Position numbers and translations under genes: made by a program | Assembly: GCA_964453435.1 (NCBI GenBank) | Contig: CAYVQZ010000002.1 | Location: 1 to 64,000 of the forward strand | Length of the DNA: 64,000 nucleotides | Direction of reading: 5' to 3' | Source: CAYVQZ01 sp964453435 | GTDB taxonomy: Bacteria > Abyssobacteria > SURF-5 | The notes under the pieces: model-generated | Seen by the model: the letters and a program-made list of their open reading frames with translations, nothing else | Told to the model about the DNA's origin: nothing | Database searches by the model: none | In this document: positions 61,669 through 64,000 of the stretch, one piece after another | Layout of the letters: the number at the start of each line of letters is the position of its first letter | Position numbering within the stretch: the first letter of the stretch is position 1

Positions 61669-62529
61669 ATGGAGAATCAGAAGCAGCAGGAGAACGAAGC
61701 GAACCAAAAACCCTTCTCGTTTCCCATCATTGACTTTCACGTCCACTTGTTTCCCGACCGTTTCTTTGACGCCATTTGGGATTTTTTCCGCAGGGAATAT
61801 CAATGGAGCGTCGAATACCGGTTATATACGCCGCAGATTATTCGATTTCTCGGGCAGCGGGGCGTCGAAAAGATAGTATTTTCGAATTACGCCCACAAGG
61901 CGGGAGTCGCGTCGGTGTTGAACGCGTGGAATCTCGCTCTGCTCGAAGGACACGAGAACCTGTATTGTTTCGCCGCTTTCCATCCCGACGACACTTTCTG
62001 TATGAGCGAAATAGGGCAACTGCTCCAGCATCCGCGCATACTCGGCTTTAAGCTGCAACTGCTGGTTCAGAGGTTCTACCCACACGACGAACGACTGTTC
62101 CCTCTGTATGAGGCCGTTATCGAAGCGGGAAAGCGCATCCTCATGCACGTCGGAACAGGCCCCGTCGGAAACGAATTCGTGGGTATCAGACAGCTGCGAA
62201 GGCTTCTGGGCCGCTATCCCCGGCTTGCTGTGAACGTGCCGCACATGGGAGAACTCGAGGTCCCCGACTTCCTTGAATTGCTCGGTGAATATCCGAATAT
62301 CTTCTTGGACACCGCCTTTGCGTTCTATCCGCTGCCCGGCAGGTTCTACACGATAGGGCGGGACGACCTGTTGCGACATCAGGACCGGATCGTATACGGG
62401 TCGGACTTTCCGAATCTGATTTTCAGATGGGATACCGAGATACGGGCGTTGAAAAGGTTTGAATTACCTGAGCTGGTTTATCGACGCATCTTCTATGAGA
62501 ACGGGCTGAGACTTCTCGGCTCGCATTAG
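61669..62529 (+). CDS. amidohydrolase-2 family TIM-barrel metal hydrolase
   Basis: A 286-residue member of the amidohydrolase-related family, which includes aromatic decarboxylases and lactone hydrolases. Metal ligands: His-x-His in IDFHVHLFPD (about 23-27), His in ILMHVGTGP and NVPHMGE, and Asp in YGSDFPN. It is somewhat short. Placed after the ligase and dehydratase subunit, it could act on a ring-derived product, but a 290-base repeat gap separates them, so co-regulation is uncertain. The ATG at 61669 has no good SD; the true start may be an internal codon near the conserved IIDFHVH. Confidence 0.82.
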   Translation: MENQKQQENEANQKPFSFPIIDFHVHLFPDRFFDAIWDFFRREYQWSVEYRLYTPQIIRFLGQRGVEKIVFSNYAHKAGVASVLNAWNLALLEGHENLYCFAAFHPDDTFCMSEIGQLLQHPRILGFKLQLLVQRFYPHDERLFPLYEAVIEAGKRILMHVGTGPVGNEFVGIRQLRRLLGRYPRLAVNVPHMGELEVPDFLELLGEYPNIFLDTAFAFYPLPGRFYTIGRDDLLRHQDRIVYGSDFPNLIFRWDTEIRALKRFELPELVYRRIFYENGLRLLGSH

Positions 62530-62906
62530 TTTCCGGCAAGAATTTCATTGGCCTCCCATTTTTTATCCAGCCTGGTGGCGCTGTATGTGGCGCACTCGGA
62601 ACAAATTCGTAATCGGCCACGTTGTTGTAACGGCAATCACGAAACCGTATTTCGGGAAAGGCATTATTTTCCGAAGCCAAGTATATGCTAAGCCAAGTCT
62701 TATCAAATAGTTACGCGAGTCAGAACGCAGTCAATCGGCTTGCGCGTCATGGCACACAACTTGCCCTTTGCTTATCATACAAAAGAGCATTCGCGTTTGT
62801 TGATGGAGCGCTTGTTGGGCCGGGCAGACGTTATACCGCAAGCGCCGAGCCGACGACCGCGATTTCGGAAAACAAATCGCGGCGCGGGCACAGGAAGGTG
62901 ATGAAC
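62530..62906. other. leader and gap upstream of the repeat protein
   Basis: About 377 bases. The left part shows nothing clear. The right part (62808-62882) forms two adjacent stem-loops directly before the SD, listed separately. Confidence 0.55.
62808..62882 (+). promoter_or_regulatory. structured leader with two stem-loops
   Basis: Stem 1: GCGCTTG (62808-62814) with CAAGCGC (62839-62845). Stem 2: CCGCGATTT (62857-62865) with AAATCGCGG (62874-62882), loop CGGAAAAC. GGAAGG lies 10 bases after stem 2, and the ATG at 62907 follows. The pair may control translation; it does not match a riboswitch class I know. Confidence 0.5.
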
Positions 62907-64000
62907 ATGGGAAGAAATCTGTTAATCCTGCTCATGCTGGTCTTTTTCAATGCGGCCGCGTTCGCTGAGACAGCGACATTCCATGTGGCGGAAACAGACC
63001 TGGAAGACACCTCCGCAGGGTTGGGCCTCTATGGGAGCTCGAATGATTTCGACAACCCGAACGGCTGGCACTTCTTTGGTTATTCGCGTTACACGTATGC
63101 TTATTACAATGCGTATTGGCGGTGGGCGCTTACCATTCCGAAGGGCTCAATAATAAACCATGCCTATGTGCGCATTCGTTCCGATTACACGAATTCGGGA
63201 AATCTCGATGCCGCCTTCCAGGCGCTTGTCGCGGACAAGAGATGGGAGACCGGTAAGGGATTCAACCGCGAAAGCTATCCCAACGGAACGGCCCTGAAAA
63301 ATATCCCGCTGCAAGGGGCTCCCGTCGTTTGGGCCATAACGGACTCATGGAACGAGGGCGGCTGGCACGTCAGCCCGGACATAGCAGACCTCGTGCAGGA
63401 GCGTCTGTGGAACGTCGGTTATGCTCCGGACGGCGAAGAAGGAAAATATTTCGGCCTCGTGCTGAAGCATGTTTCCGGCTATGCGTACAGGACCGGCACG
63501 CAACAGCCCGACGATAATTCTTTTGTGGCTGAACTCTATGTGGACTGGACTCCGAATTTTGACGGAATGCCGGAATATGAGAGCATTGTTTTTCACGTGG
63601 GCGACTCCGACATCGAGGACACATACGCAGAAGGTCGGGTGGGCGGAACCAACGGCTTCGCCGACATAAACGGTCATCAATATGTCGGATATTCTGCGCT
63701 TACCGGAGCGATTTACGATTCTTATTGGCGATGGCCCTTGACCGTCCCGAAGGGGGCCACGATAGTCGAGGCGCACGTGCGGCTGCGTTCCAACTACACC
63801 ACCTCAGGTTTGGTCGACACCGCTCTTGAGGCATTGTCGCCCGATGACAAATGGGAAGAGAGCGGTGGCTTCGGCGCCGATAATTATCCGGATGGAATGT
63901 CCCTGACCGACATTCCCCGGCAGGGATTGCCGGTGGTCTGGGACTTGATGCCCGACTGGACCGTTGGAGATTGGTATCAGAGTCCGGACATTGCAAACCT
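62907..64000 (+). CDS. large secreted tandem-repeat protein (partial, runs off the window)
   Basis: Frame open from ATG 62907 (GGAAGG eight bases upstream; ATG 62901 also possible) to the end, 364 codons. A signal peptide (NLLILLMLVFFNAAAFA) is followed by a repeat of 204 residues. FHVAETDLED at residue 25 recurs as FHVGDSDIED at 229. Each copy has YWRW-LT-PKG-I near the middle and WE-G, then SPDIA-L near its end. The SPDIA-L and IPKG-TI blocks recall beta-sandwich domains of large secreted proteins in candidate phyla; I cannot name the family. Two copies fit the window, and more probably follow. Confidence 0.8.
   Translation, partial: MGRNLLILLMLVFFNAAAFAETATFHVAETDLEDTSAGLGLYGSSNDFDNPNGWHFFGYSRYTYAYYNAYWRWALTIPKGSIINHAYVRIRSDYTNSGNLDAAFQALVADKRWETGKGFNRESYPNGTALKNIPLQGAPVVWAITDSWNEGGWHVSPDIADLVQERLWNVGYAPDGEEGKYFGLVLKHVSGYAYRTGTQQPDDNSFVAELYVDWTPNFDGMPEYESIVFHVGDSDIEDTYAEGRVGGTNGFADINGHQYVGYSALTGAIYDSYWRWPLTVPKGATIVEAHVRLRSNYTTSGLVDTALEALSPDDKWEESGGFGADNYPDGMSLTDIPRQGLPVVWDLMPDWTVGDWYQSPDIAN

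Noticed and set aside
62808..62882. cyclic-di-GMP (GEMM) riboswitch before the repeat protein
   Set aside because: The two stems fit in outline, but the conserved GCAAACC and ACGCAAAGC-type sequences are absent, so I list it only as an unclassified structured leader.
1..64000. CRISPR arrays, integrases or phage genes
   Set aside because: No set of regularly spaced direct repeats and no integrase, terminase or capsid-like protein was seen on either strand.

Overview
The window is a chromosomal segment of an uncultured-looking Gram-negative bacterium. There are no phage genes, plasmid genes or intact transposases. The evidence for a diderm envelope is a Tat translocase, a WecC-like sugar dehydrogenase, Wzx-like flippase, MBOAT/SGNH acetylation genes and an NfeD-stomatin pair. 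A pseudopilin with a variable-body ending (VLYLDGHVE) and a bacterial TMTC-like TPR protein recall PVC-related or candidate-phylum genomes, but I cannot fix the taxon from the sequence alone. Sigma-70-type promoters close to TTGACA-17-TATAAT are easy to see, so transcription signals look conventional.

Layout. 1-1067 is repeat-rich non-coding DNA ending in a probable tRNA promoter. 1068-4575 carries tRNA-Lys, tRNA-Leu, tig, clpP, clpX and a terminator (protein folding and proteolysis). 4779-5354 is engB. 5347-8949 (minus strand) has a GT-C membrane glycosyltransferase and the two-gene archaeal-type entry to the shikimate pathway (ADTH synthase and 3-dehydroquinate synthase II). 9276-10556 is tatA-tatC-tatB. 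10732-24090 is a surface-polysaccharide region: WecC-like dehydrogenase, two GT2 and three GT4 glycosyltransferases, a flippase, a TMTC-like protein, a GT-C-like membrane protein and two methyltransferases. 24350-25521 holds HU and thiE.

25522-33416 is looser: an MFS transporter, a YedF-like DsrE protein, a small membrane protein, a pseudopilin, two tandem short-chain dehydrogenases resembling 3-ketosphinganine reductase, and an ornithine-cyclodeaminase-family protein. 33561-38988 is a tight operon, tlyA - zinc-ribbon protein - nadK - recN - FG-GAP protein. 39138-51687 (minus strand) is an envelope-modification cluster with two GT-C proteins, two paralogous SGNH proteins, an MBOAT acyltransferase, a sulfatase-like enzyme and a membrane-fused spermidine-synthase-like protein. 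A second sulfatase-like gene follows at 52719-54890 on the plus strand. 55207-57988 has a small secreted protein divergent from nfeD-slipin. 58312-62529 has an acyl-CoA ligase, a lone 2-hydroxyacyl-CoA dehydratase/benzoyl-CoA-reductase-type subunit and an amidohydrolase. The window ends inside a secreted protein with a 204-residue tandem repeat.

The non-coding gaps share a family of short palindromes with GGGGACA / TGTCCCC ends and an inner hairpin (REP-like), plus ACCACGGATT-type degenerate repeats. The least explained parts are the envelope-modification cluster, the sulfatase-like enzymes with Thr at the nucleophile position, the orphan dehydratase subunit, the terminal repeat protein with its structured leader, and the palindrome family.
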